From an uncultured Clostridia bacterium (lineage in GTDB: Bacteria > Bacillota > Clostridia > Oscillospirales > Acutalibacteraceae), in contig CALWUY010000001.1 in assembly GCA_944384855.1 (NCBI GenBank), forward strand, positions 1 to 64,000: a DNA stretch of 64,000 bases. Reading direction: 5' to 3'. This document shows positions 34,816-42,105 of the stretch, piece after piece. Below the pieces are notes generated by a model. It made no database searches. It was not told where the DNA came from and saw only the letters and a program-made list of their open reading frames with translations. A program made the position numbers and the translations under genes. The stretch's first letter is position 1. Each line of letters opens with the position of its first letter.

Positions 34816-35517
34816 ATGAGAATAGCAGTATGTAACAGGAATAAGTTTTATCTGAATTCCATAAAGCTGATGATTTACCGCTATGCAGAAAAAAAGAAAA
34901 TAGATGTAATGGTAGAATGCTATTTATGCGGAAAAGATATGCTGGTTTCGGATTACAAATATAATATTGTGCTTTTGGAATATTGCATTGACAGTAAGGC
35001 AGGGATAGAAATCGCAAGGCTTTTGAGGCAGACAGACAGTTTTTGTTCCATAATATTCACAAGCGTAGAAAACCGTTTTGGGAACGATATTTTCAAGGTG
35101 TACCCAAGCGGCTTTTTGACATATCCGATTTCAGAGAATGAGCTGAGGAGTGTACTTGACGATTATTTTTATGCAAAAATAAACGGATATCCTTTGCTCT
35201 TGAAAAGCGGAGAGGATACCGTTTGTCTTAAATCCGATGAAATTGTATATTTAGAGGCTGACAATAAACATTGTGTGGTACATTTAACAAAAGAAAAATT
35301 AAGCTGTAACTGTACAATGGGTAGAGTTTATGATACGCTGCCGAAGTCTGTCTTTTTAAAGATAAACCGTGCGTATGTTATAAATTCGGTATATATAAAC
35401 AGGTTCAACAGTGAGGAGGTTTTTTTGAAGACGGGTGATAAGTTATATATAAGCCGCAGTTACAGAAAGGATTTCAAACAAAACTATTATGATTTTATAA
35501 GCGGTATGCAGTTATAG
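34816..35517 (+). CDS. LytTR-family regulator with degenerate receiver domain
   Basis: 233 residues from ATG 34816 (M-R-I-A-V-C is the usual receiver start; an ATG at 34801 lies within the -10 region). Residues 1-118 have receiver-domain layout, but the acidic pair is N7-R8, the phospho-acceptor aspartate is E55 in V-L-L-E-Y, and the conserved lysine is Y103. Residues about 126-228 are a LytTR DNA-binding domain (L-K-S-D-E-I-V-Y-L-E-A-D, S-V-F-L-K-I-N-R-A-Y-V-I-N). AgrA-type family without phosphorylation control, E55 perhaps mimicking the active state. Divergent from the sigma-endolysin-holin operon, its likely target. Confidence 0.88.
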   Translation: MRIAVCNRNKFYLNSIKLMIYRYAEKKKIDVMVECYLCGKDMLVSDYKYNIVLLEYCIDSKAGIEIARLLRQTDSFCSIIFTSVENRFGNDIFKVYPSGFLTYPISENELRSVLDDYFYAKINGYPLLLKSGEDTVCLKSDEIVYLEADNKHCVVHLTKEKLSCNCTMGRVYDTLPKSVFLKINRAYVINSVYINRFNSEEVFLKTGDKLYISRSYRKDFKQNYYDFISGMQL

Positions 35518-35555
35518 ATTTTTCTTTAAAAATCATAAAAAAGTGAAAATAGGTA

Positions 35556-35583
35556 TTGACAAATCCGTAAATTGTGATATAAT
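35556..35583 (+). promoter_or_regulatory. Promoter of the tRNA-Met/tRNA-Trp unit
   Basis: TTGACA (35556-35561), 16-nt spacer, TATAAT (35578-35583), 15 nt before tRNA-Met. Confidence 0.85.
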
Positions 35584-35598
35584 ATTTTTTGCTTGCTT

Positions 35599-35675
35599 GG
35601 GGCGTTAGCTCAGTTGGTTAGAGCAACCGGCTCATAACCGGTCGGTCCGGGGTTCGAGTCCCTGACGCCCCACCA
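35599..35675 (+). tRNA. tRNA with anticodon CAT (elongator Met, or Ile2)
   Basis: 77 nt with encoded CCA. Acceptor GGGGCGT/ACGCCCC fully paired (so not initiator), anticodon loop CTCATAA in an ACCGG/CCGGT stem, T-arm CGGGG-TTCGAGT-CCCTG. A CAT anticodon can be Met or, if the C is lysidine-modified, Ile2; the two cannot be told apart with certainty here. Confidence 0.93.
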
Positions 35676-35718
35676 AACAAGCGTATTTTTTTTGGGTATA
35701 ATAAGATTTTTTATATTA

Positions 35719-35793
35719 AGGGGTATGGTGTCAATGGTAGCACACCGGTCTCCAAAACCGTTTGTGAGGGTTCGAGTCCTTCTACCCCTGCCA
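35719..35793 (+). tRNA. tRNA-Trp (anticodon CCA)
   Basis: 75 nt with encoded CCA and G discriminator. Acceptor AGGGGTA/TACCCCT, anticodon loop CTCCAAA, T-loop TTCGAGT. The anticodon stem has an apparent C-T mismatch at its outer pair; otherwise it looks like clostridial tRNA-Trp. Co-transcribed with the upstream tRNA. Confidence 0.93.
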
Positions 35794-35798
35794 GCGTG

Positions 35799-35836
35799 AA
35801 AAGCTTCGGCGCGAAATTCGCGTTCGGGGCTTTTTG
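35799..35836 (+). terminator. Terminator of the tRNA pair
   Basis: AAAAGC ... CG GCGCGAA / TTCGCG ... CG .. GCTTTTT hairpin starting six bases after the tRNA-Trp CCA end. Confidence 0.7.
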
Positions 35837-35985
35837 TTTATCTGGACAGGCTATCGCGGCAGAGCCGGCGCTTTTAGCAATATTTCTTTGCGTCCGAGAT
35901 CTTCCGCGCGTAAACGCGCAGCTGAGATTTATTTTTAAGCCGTTTATCCTGAGGGTGAGAATGCTCATAAACGCCAGCCTGGCAT
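35837..35985 (+). other. Structured non-coding stretch, possible small RNA
   Basis: About 150 bases between two terminators, more GC-rich than the surrounding intergenic DNA. It holds GCGCG-TAAA-CGCGC and a nested stem CGTTTAT..GAG / CTC..ATAAACG (about 35940-35973), just before the strong terminator at 35986. A 63-codon open frame on the plus strand and one on the minus strand cross it, but neither has a ribosome site. A stable RNA is possible; no known family is recognised. Confidence 0.35.
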
Positions 35986-36018
35986 AGCCCGGAGCCAAAT
36001 GTGCTCCGGGCTGTTTTT
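35986..36018 (+). terminator. Strong terminator
   Basis: Perfect 10-bp stem AGCCCGGAGC (35986-35995) / GCTCCGGGCT (36003-36012), 7-nt loop, then GTTTTT. It does not belong to any obvious protein gene and would end the putative RNA just upstream. From 36019 to 36127 nothing else is seen. Confidence 0.88.
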
Positions 36019-36127
36019 AATATCCGATTTTCGCGGATGCGGTTTGATTGTGTAGAAATGCCGGCGGGGGAGATAAAATGTACCTATCATATTAAGTTCT
36101 ATCTGTTTTATAAGAAATCGGCTGAGT

Positions 36128-36172
36128 ATTAAGTAGTAAGTACTTGACTTAATGGGTTTATTATGATAAATT
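36128..36172 (+). promoter_or_regulatory. Promoter and dyad operator of the GH32 gene
   Basis: TTGACT (36144-36149), 17-nt spacer, TAAATT (36167-36172). The -35 is embedded in a symmetric site: ATTAAGT (36128-36134) and ACTTAAT (36147-36153) flanking a central AAGTACTT. A repressor bound here would block RNA polymerase. Confidence 0.6.
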
Positions 36173-36199
36173 AAAAAAAATTGAAAAGGATTTTCAACT

Positions 36200-37291
36200 A
36201 TGAATTATTCTCAGAGACCTATATATCATTACAAACCTAAAAAGGGCTGGATAAACGATCCGAACGGTTTGGTTTATTTTCAGGGATATTATCATATTTT
36301 TTATCAGCATCTGCCTGATTTTGAAGCTCCGGGGAAACAGTCTATGCATTGGGGGCATGCCAGGACAAAAGATTTTTTGGTATGGGAGGAGCTTCCTGTA
36401 GCGCTGTATCCGGACAAGGAATATGATGACGGCGGATGCTGGTCGGGGACAGCAGCGGTCAAAGACGGAGTATTATATCTATTTTATGCATCCGTACGAA
36501 AGCCCGATACTCAGACCGTAAGCGTTGCTTATTCAGAAGATGGTATAAATTTCAAAAAGTATGAAAAAAATCCGGTTATAACCCATTATCCGCCTGAAGG
36601 CGGCCCTGATTTCAGGGATCCCGCCGTTTGTTTTGACGGTGATAAGTATTACTGTGTAATGGCGACCGGCAATCCTGATGACAGGGCGGCACGGCTGCTG
36701 ATTTATAAAAGCGAAAATCTTTTCGACTGGGAATATTCCGGTGTGATGTGCGAGTGGGGCGAATGCAGATTTGCCGAATGTCCGTCATTTATGCCGGCAA
36801 AGGATAATATGTTTTTGCTTACGGCCTCTGTATGTCCGCTTAATGAAAATCATTATTTTTCTGTTATGTACGGCAAGTTTTCAGAAGGAAGGTTTGTTTC
36901 GGAATTTATTTCTCAGGTTGACAAAGGACCGGATCAGTATGCCGGACAGGTGTTTCACGATCATTTGGGAAGGAATATTTTGATTTCTTGGATTCCCGGA
37001 TGGCAGTATGCCGGATATTACGATACAGATGTAGGATGTATGTCTGTACCTAAGGAGATACTGTTAAAGGACGGAAAAATTTCAGCGTATCCGGTAGAAG
37101 AAGTGCGTCATTTGCTTAAAGATGAAGATCCGTGCCTTAAAAGGACCCGGGACGGTTTCATTGTGGAACGTGCAAACCGTGATCCGTTGATATACAAAGG
37201 AGACATATACGAGCTTAAAATTCTGCGTGATTCATATGTAGCGGAAATTTTTATAAACGGCGGTCAGGAAGTATATACTGTTTTGCTGTAG
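36200..37291 (+). CDS. Glycoside hydrolase family 32 (sucrose/fructan hydrolase), short form
   Basis: 363 residues; GH32 enzymes hydrolyse sucrose, sucrose-6-phosphate or fructans. The three catalytic motifs of the five-blade propeller are intact: nucleophile D20 in W-I-N-D-P-N-G, transition-state stabiliser D140 in F-R-D-P, acid/base E193 in A-E-C-P-S. Only about 60 residues follow the propeller, although they end like the normal C-terminal beta-sandwich (A-E-I-F-I-N-G-G), which is usually about 150. Family length is 450-500. No signal peptide, hence intracellular. AAAAGGA precedes the ATG. Its dyad-containing promoter suggests sugar control. Confidence 0.93.
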   Translation: MNYSQRPIYHYKPKKGWINDPNGLVYFQGYYHIFYQHLPDFEAPGKQSMHWGHARTKDFLVWEELPVALYPDKEYDDGGCWSGTAAVKDGVLYLFYASVRKPDTQTVSVAYSEDGINFKKYEKNPVITHYPPEGGPDFRDPAVCFDGDKYYCVMATGNPDDRAARLLIYKSENLFDWEYSGVMCEWGECRFAECPSFMPAKDNMFLLTASVCPLNENHYFSVMYGKFSEGRFVSEFISQVDKGPDQYAGQVFHDHLGRNILISWIPGWQYAGYYDTDVGCMSVPKEILLKDGKISAYPVEEVRHLLKDEDPCLKRTRDGFIVERANRDPLIYKGDIYELKILRDSYVAEIFINGGQEVYTVLL

Positions 37292-37386
37292 GCTGATATA
37301 TTTTTTAGTTATATCTGTCAACGGGAATAATATAAACAGAAAATCGGGGAATACTTGTTTTATCATAAAGAAAGAGGAGTATATTA

Positions 37387-37821
37387 ATGATAGAGCAAGA
37401 TACCGTAAAGTTACTCAGGGAATGTGATTCGGGTGTGAAAATGGGAGTGGCGTCCATTGATGATGTACTTCCGCATACCCATTCGGAAGAACTTAAAAAT
37501 CTTCTCTCGTTTTGCAAAAACGAACATGAGAAACTTAAAAACGAAATAGACGAACAGCTTTTGAAGTACGGAGATGAGGGAAAAGATCCGAATCCGGTGG
37601 CAAAAGGAATGTCTTGGTTTAAAACCAATATGAAATTGGGAATAGAGGAATCTGACAGCACAATATCGGATTTAATGACAGATGGATGTAATATGGGAGT
37701 AAAATCTCTCAACAAATATCTGAATAAATATGAAGCGGCGGATGAATTTTCAAAGGATATAGCTAAAAGGCTTATAAATCTTGAAGAAAAACTTGCTGTG
37801 GACATTAGAAAGTTTTTATAA
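37387..37821 (+). CDS. Ferritin-like four-helix protein (DUF2383-like)
   Basis: 144 residues, all helical by pattern, with E/H pairs spaced as in ferritin-like bundles (D-D-V-L-P-H-T-H, C-K-N-E-H-E-K-L, N-M-K-L-G, and a repeat-like second half). It resembles DUF2383-type Clostridia proteins annotated as hypothetical. Metal binding is not demonstrated. AAAGAGGAG precedes the ATG. Single gene between GH32 and a terminator shared with the convergent AraC gene. Confidence 0.65.
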   Translation: MIEQDTVKLLRECDSGVKMGVASIDDVLPHTHSEELKNLLSFCKNEHEKLKNEIDEQLLKYGDEGKDPNPVAKGMSWFKTNMKLGIEESDSTISDLMTDGCNMGVKSLNKYLNKYEAADEFSKDIAKRLINLEEKLAVDIRKFL

Positions 37822-37826
37822 ACAAA

Positions 37827-37851
37827 AAACGGTGGCTTTGCCACCGTTTTA
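37827..37851. terminator. Terminator between convergent genes
   Basis: AAACGGTGGC, TTT loop, GCCACCGTTTT. Its T-run touches the stop codon of the convergent AraC gene at 37849. Confidence 0.85.
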
Positions 37852-38619
37852 TTTGTTATTAAGATGAGTATTGATATAACGGTTACGGAAAGCCGTAGGC
37901 GTTATTTTTTCGTGGTATATAAAAAATTTAGTAAACAGGTTTTCGCTGTTGCAGCCTGTCTGTACGGCAATCTCTTTTACCGACAGGGAAGTAGACAGCA
38001 GCAGCTCTTTGGCAAACGCAAGCCTTTGCGACGCTATATAATCTTTGAGACCGATTTTGGTATGCCTTTTAAAAAGCTTTCCCAAATAATCCGGATTATA
38101 TCCGAATTCTTCCGCGATTTCTGAGATAGAAATATCCTTGTTTCGGTTGATACGAATATATTCGGTTATGTTTTGTATCGGAGGCTTTAACTGCTCCTGC
38201 GGTCTTGAAAGTTCGTCAAAAATCAGATACGCAATCGTATCGGCGGTATTTTGCGAACAGTATCCTCCGTTGGTTGAATTCAGCAGTTTTTTTATTAAAT
38301 GACGTATATCGTACATATCTTTGCCTGACGAAGTTTTGAACGGCATAGAGAGATTTGTGTAAAAATGGAGCCAGTAAAACGAGATTTTTTCATTACTGGG
38401 TTTATATCCCCCGTGTATTTTATGAGGCTCCAGCAGTATCATATCATCGGTGCACAAAGTGTACACGGTATCATCCTCTTGTAAATATAACGTGCCTGAT
38501 TTCACAAGTATCAGTTCATAACTGTTTATGGTTCTCTGAGGGTGTATCCATTCACCGTTTGAGCGGAATTCTCCTATCATTTCATAAGAAAAATAATTAC
38601 CGTCGTTTAAACGCAGCAT
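37849..38619 (-). CDS. AraC-family transcriptional regulator
   Basis: 256 residues from ATG 38619; a GTG at 38634 overlaps the GAGGTG site and is the alternative. N-terminal cupin-like ligand domain (Y-E-L-I-L-V-K-S-G-T-L-Y-L, E-P-H-K-I-H-G-G-Y) and a C-terminal double HTH (I-S-I-S-E-I-A-E-E-F-G-Y-N-P-D-Y-L-G-K-L-F-K-R, then V-K-E-I-A-V-Q-T-G-C-N-S-E-N-L-F-T-K-F-F). Such proteins sense sugars. It is divergent from the GH127 gene with overlapping promoters, so it probably controls that gene and itself. Confidence 0.92.
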   Translation of the reverse strand: MLRLNDGNYFSYEMIGEFRSNGEWIHPQRTINSYELILVKSGTLYLQEDDTVYTLCTDDMILLEPHKIHGGYKPSNEKISFYWLHFYTNLSMPFKTSSGKDMYDIRHLIKKLLNSTNGGYCSQNTADTIAYLIFDELSRPQEQLKPPIQNITEYIRINRNKDISISEIAEEFGYNPDYLGKLFKRHTKIGLKDYIASQRLAFAKELLLSTSLSVKEIAVQTGCNSENLFTKFFIYHEKITPTAFRNRYINTHLNNK

Positions 38620-38654
38620 GTCTGATTTTCTCACCTCTTTGAAAAAAATCGGAA

Positions 38655-38704
38655 TTGAGAAATATTTGCCTTATAAGTATAATGTAAGTAAAGAGGTAAG
38701 TCAA
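38655..38704. promoter_or_regulatory. Overlapping divergent promoters of the araC-like and GH127 genes
   Basis: Plus strand: TTGAGA (38655-38660), 17 nt, TATAAT (38678-38683) for GH127. Minus strand: TTGACT (38704-38699), 17 nt, TATACT (38681-38676) for the regulator. The -10 boxes overlap by four bases, so only one polymerase can bind. Direct repeats ATAAGT (38673), GTAAGT (38684) and GTAAGT (38696), spaced 11-12 bp, could be AraC half-sites. Confidence 0.7.
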
Positions 38705-38740
38705 TATAATTCTTACAGTAAAAAAGGTGGTAAAACAGTT

Positions 38741-40567
38741 ATGAATTTCATCGATTTTTCGGATGTGAAAATAACAGGCGGGTTTTGGAAACAAAAACAG
38801 GATATGATAAAAAATACTACTCTTATGGCAGTATATAACAGATTTTCCGAAACGCACCGCTTTGACGCTCTCAAATGCGACTGGAAGGAAAAAGGGGAAT
38901 ACGAAGCTCATATTTTCTGGGATTCGGATGTTGCAAAATGGATAGAGGGAGCGGCATATATACTCTCAGAGCGGCGTGATGCCGAATTGGAACGGCTTAT
39001 AGATGAGGCTGTCGATAATATAGCGGACAATGCCGATGAAAACGGGTATTTCAATTCATATTACCTTACAACCCGTCAGGATGAGCGGTTTACGCACAGA
39101 AGCGATCACGAACTTTACTGTCTGGGTCATTTGATTGAGGCGGCAGTGGCTTATAATGAGGCCACCGGCAAGGATAAGCTGCTGAAGGCTATGTGCCGTT
39201 ACGCAGATTATGTGGAAAAAGTTTTCAGGACAGAGCAGAGCGCCGCTTTTTTAACACCCGGGCATCCGGAACTTGAGCTGGCTCTGGTGAAACTCTACAA
39301 ACATACGGGAGAAAAAAGATACCTTGAATTATCAAAATTCTTTATAGATAAGCACGGTGACAACGATAAGGAAAAGGGAATATCCGTATATCCCGGTATG
39401 TTTGAGCTTAGTTATAATCAGGATGAAGTGCCGATAAGGGAACGCAGTACGGTGGAAGGCCACAGCGTCAGGGCTTTATATCTGCTTTCGGGAGCGGCTG
39501 ATATTGCCGCGGTTTACAAAGATAAAGCGCTTGAATCTGCCTGCAGGCGATGCTTTGACAATGCGGTGAACAAAAGAATGTATATTACCGGCGGGGTGGG
39601 TTCTACACATATAGGTGAGACATTTACAATAGACTACCATCTTCCGAACCGGACTGCCTACGCGGAAACCTGTGCGGCTATCGCGCTGGCAATGTATTCC
39701 AGACGTATGCAGCAGTTCGGTAATGATTCGGCGTTTGCGGATACCGTAGAACGTGCGGTTTATAACGGTGTCCTCTCAGGCATATCAATGGACGGGAAAT
39801 CATTCTTTTATGAAAACCCTCTTGCGGTTGACCCTGATTTCAATAATGTTAATCCGGCCACAAAAGAGAAGGAACGCTATCCCATTACTGAAAGACTTGA
39901 GGTGTTCGGCTGTTCGTGCTGTCCGCCCAATATCATACGTTTTCTGGCAAGTATCTCCGGTTATATTTACTCATTTGATGACGATACACTGTATATCGAC
40001 CAATATATAGATTCGGTTACTCAAAAAGAAGATTTTCATATCCGCCAAACCACCTGTTATCCGGCTGACGGAAAGGTGAAAATCCAATGCAATTGCGATA
40101 AGAAATATCTGGCTTTAAGAATTCCTCAATGGTGCGATTCGTTTAAGTTGAATAAAGATTACGAGATTAATAACGGATATGCGTTCATAAAAAATCCCGG
40201 AAATACAGAACTTGAAATCATTATGGATATGCCGGTAAAGCTTGTAGCGTCAAACCGAAGGGTTCACGAAAATGCGGGTAAGATAGCGGTTATGCGGGGA
40301 CCGGTTGTTTACTGCGCTGAGGCGGCGGATAACGGCAAGGATATAATCAGCGCGGTTATTCCTAAGGGAGCTGAATTCAGTTTGGCAGATACAGAGTTTA
40401 TGCTTCCGGCTCTGAAGGTCAAAGCTATGCGTCCTAAATCCGAAAGCAAACTTTATTATACGGCGGGGAACGATTATGAACAATTCGATATGAAATTGAT
40501 TCCTTATTATGCGTTTGCAAACCGAGGAACCAGTGAAATGACGGTGTGGATTAACCGAGGTTTTTAA
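38741..40567 (+). CDS. Beta-L-arabinofuranosidase-like protein, glycoside hydrolase family 127
   Basis: 608 residues from ATG 38741 with AAAGGTGG upstream; the open frame to 38618 runs through the promoter. GH127 (formerly DUF1680) enzymes remove beta-L-arabinofuranose using a zinc-held cysteine nucleophile. The metal/catalytic set lines up with HypBA1: E309-T-C311, then C393-C394 in C-S-C-C-P-P-N. Length close to the family's 600-650. No signal peptide, so it acts on imported arabino-oligosaccharides. Likely controlled by the divergent AraC regulator. Confidence 0.93.
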   Translation: MNFIDFSDVKITGGFWKQKQDMIKNTTLMAVYNRFSETHRFDALKCDWKEKGEYEAHIFWDSDVAKWIEGAAYILSERRDAELERLIDEAVDNIADNADENGYFNSYYLTTRQDERFTHRSDHELYCLGHLIEAAVAYNEATGKDKLLKAMCRYADYVEKVFRTEQSAAFLTPGHPELELALVKLYKHTGEKRYLELSKFFIDKHGDNDKEKGISVYPGMFELSYNQDEVPIRERSTVEGHSVRALYLLSGAADIAAVYKDKALESACRRCFDNAVNKRMYITGGVGSTHIGETFTIDYHLPNRTAYAETCAAIALAMYSRRMQQFGNDSAFADTVERAVYNGVLSGISMDGKSFFYENPLAVDPDFNNVNPATKEKERYPITERLEVFGCSCCPPNIIRFLASISGYIYSFDDDTLYIDQYIDSVTQKEDFHIRQTTCYPADGKVKIQCNCDKKYLALRIPQWCDSFKLNKDYEINNGYAFIKNPGNTELEIIMDMPVKLVASNRRVHENAGKIAVMRGPVVYCAEAADNGKDIISAVIPKGAEFSLADTEFMLPALKVKAMRPKSESKLYYTAGNDYEQFDMKLIPYYAFANRGTSEMTVWINRGF

Positions 40568-40572
40568 AATTC

Positions 40573-40612
40573 AAACAGCTGTACGGGCAGATGCCCGTAC
40601 AGCTGTTTTTTT
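40573..40612 (+). terminator. Strong terminator after GH127
   Basis: Perfect 16-bp stem (AAACAGCTGTACGGGC, 40573-40588, with 40593-40608), AGAT loop, extended T-run. Confidence 0.95.
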
Positions 40613-40667
40613 AATATGTTATATGCGAAAATTGGCAATTATGGGTACAAGTAAACCAAAATAAGTG

Positions 40668-40709
40668 TAGAATAATGTAAAATATGGGTAAAATAATGTA
40701 ATTTTTGGG
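40668..40709 (+). repeat. Imperfect tandem 21-bp repeat upstream of spo0A
   Basis: Two units, 40668-40688 and 40689-40709, share TARAATAATGTAA and a terminal GGG with five mismatches. The first unit is joined to TGTAGAA (40666-40672), one base away from the Spo0A box TGTCGAA, so an autoregulatory site is possible. Confidence 0.6.
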
Positions 40710-40737
40710 AATAAAACCACTTTTTTTGTTATTTCGC

Positions 40738-40766
40738 TTGCATTTAGACTGTATTTATGGTAATAT
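40738..40766 (+). promoter_or_regulatory. Candidate SigA promoter of spo0A
   Basis: TTGCAT (40738-40743), 17-nt spacer, TAATAT (40761-40766), 32 nt before the ATG at 40799. No convincing SigH promoter was found. Confidence 0.55.
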
Positions 40767-40798
40767 ATGTAAAAAATAAAAGTAGGGAGTAATTTTTT

Positions 40799-41575
40799 AT
40801 GGAAAAAAAGTTAAAAATTGTTATTGCTGACGATTCAACCGAATTAGGTCAGAATTGTGCGAAAGCGTTTAAAGCTTACGGAATGCAGGTGATATTATGC
40901 GAAAAGGACGGAAAAGTTTTGCTGTCGTACATAAAAAAGGAAAAGCCTGACGTTGTTTTAGCTGATGTGTTTATGCCTAATCTCGATATACTGGGCGTTT
41001 TGTCGGCAGTGAGAGAAATGAACGCAAAGGACAGGCCGATGGTTATGGCAATGTCAAGTTTCGACAATCAAAGGCTTGAAAAAGAAACGCTTGAGGCGGG
41101 AGCAGGATATTATTTTCTCAAACCGTTTGATATAAATATTATAGCGGAACGTATCATTCAGCTTTCGGGCTGGAAAAATGAAAAGGCGCCGCTGGTAGTA
41201 AAAAATAATGTGGTAACAGATCCGCAGCTTGAACTGATGGTGACCGACATCATTCATCAGATAGGTGTACCCGCACATATCAAAGGATATCATTATCTGA
41301 GGGAAGCGATTATACTGTCGGTTAAAAACAGCGAAATAGTTAATTCTGTTACGAAGCTGCTTTATCCGACGGTTGCGAAAACATACTCTACTACAGCGTC
41401 AAGGGTCGAGAGGGCAATACGGCATGCTATTGAAGTGGCTTGGGACAGAGGAGACATAGATGTACTTAATTCATATTTCGGATATACAATACAGAATGAC
41501 CGTGGTAAACCCACCAACAGTGAGTTTATAGCTATGATAAGCGATAAGTTAAGACTGCGGTTAAAAATAGGATAA
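40799..41575 (+). CDS. spo0A: Sporulation master regulator Spo0A
   Basis: 258 residues. Receiver domain with D11-D12, phospho-acceptor D56 in L-A-D-V-F-M-P and K108, then the highly conserved Spo0A effector domain ([38 protein letters not shown]). Phosphorylated Spo0A starts sporulation and is diagnostic of the spore-forming lineage. AGGGAG ribosome site. It is not next to spoIVB as in many relatives but stands alone behind GH127, with tandem repeats in its upstream region. Confidence 0.97.
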   Translation: MEKKLKIVIADDSTELGQNCAKAFKAYGMQVILCEKDGKVLLSYIKKEKPDVVLADVFMPNLDILGVLSAVREMNAKDRPMVMAMSSFDNQRLEKETLEAGAGYYFLKPFDINIIAERIIQLSGWKNEKAPLVVKNNVVTDPQLELMVTDIIHQIGVPAHIKGYHYLREAIILSVKNSEIVNSVTKLLYPTVAKTYSTTASRVERAIRHAIEVAWDRGDIDVLNSYFGYTIQNDRGKPTNSEFIAMISDKLRLRLKIG

Positions 41576-42105
41576 ATTTTTAACTTTGTTTGAATTTTAA
41601 AGGTTTGTTAACGATATGTTATTATGATTGTTCTGAAAACTTACAGGTCATTTTTATTTGTATTACGAAGCGGGAATGTATTTTAGGTTTTAATATTTAT
41701 CATATATTTTTGATTGCAGTAATGTTTTTATTGCAGACTTACATATATATTTCGTATTTGATAATGACTTTAATTATTAGTTAAAACCCTTATTTTGTTA
41801 TACTTTAAGGTCTTGAAGGCAGTATGAAAAACTTCGGATATCTTTCTTTAATAAAATTTAATGTGTGACAGTATAATAGTTGTATTTGATTGGCTATTTT
41901 ATTTAACCGTTTTGAGAACATAATAAAAAACAATAATTAAAAGGATGTTTCGCATACGCTGATTATCGTTTTCGGTACAGTGCGATATTAAAATAATTAA
42001 ACAGCGCATATTTTTATTTGAGCAATACAATGCCATTCTAAAATATGCGCTGTTGTTTTATATAAGTTGGGAAGTCCCTGTTGTTAAGTTGAATAGGAGA
42101 CAGCT
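41576..42105. other. 530-bp AT-rich intergenic region
   Basis: No credible gene. Short open frames (one on the plus strand at 41590-41784) have no ribosome site and read like AT-rich noise. No clear terminator follows spo0A. The only structure is the long hairpin at 42000-42054. Confidence 0.6.
42000..42054. terminator. Long hairpin, probable terminator of the diguanylate cyclase gene
   Basis: AACAGCGCATATTTT (42000-42014) pairs perfectly with AAAATATGCGCTGTT (42040-42054) around a 25-nt loop. It lies about 50 bp past the stop of the minus-strand gene at 42106; T-rich DNA flanks both sides. Confidence 0.6.

Noticed and set aside
33089..35517. Prophage
   Set aside because: Only lysis genes are present; no integrase, capsid, tail, terminase or replication genes flank them, and no attachment repeat with the nearby tRNAs was found.
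33089..35517. Complete toxin locus (PaLoc-like)
   Set aside because: No large secreted toxin, repeat-rich C-terminus or anti-sigma gene is present in the window; only sigma, holin and endolysin.
35711..35998. 95-codon minus-strand open frame over tRNA-Trp
   Set aside because: Its C-terminal part is antisense tRNA-Trp (the E-P-S-Q-T-V-L-E-T type artefact) and there is no ribosome site.
41590..41784. 64-codon open frame after spo0A
   Set aside because: AT-rich, no ribosome site, no recognisable domain; composition is that of intergenic DNA.
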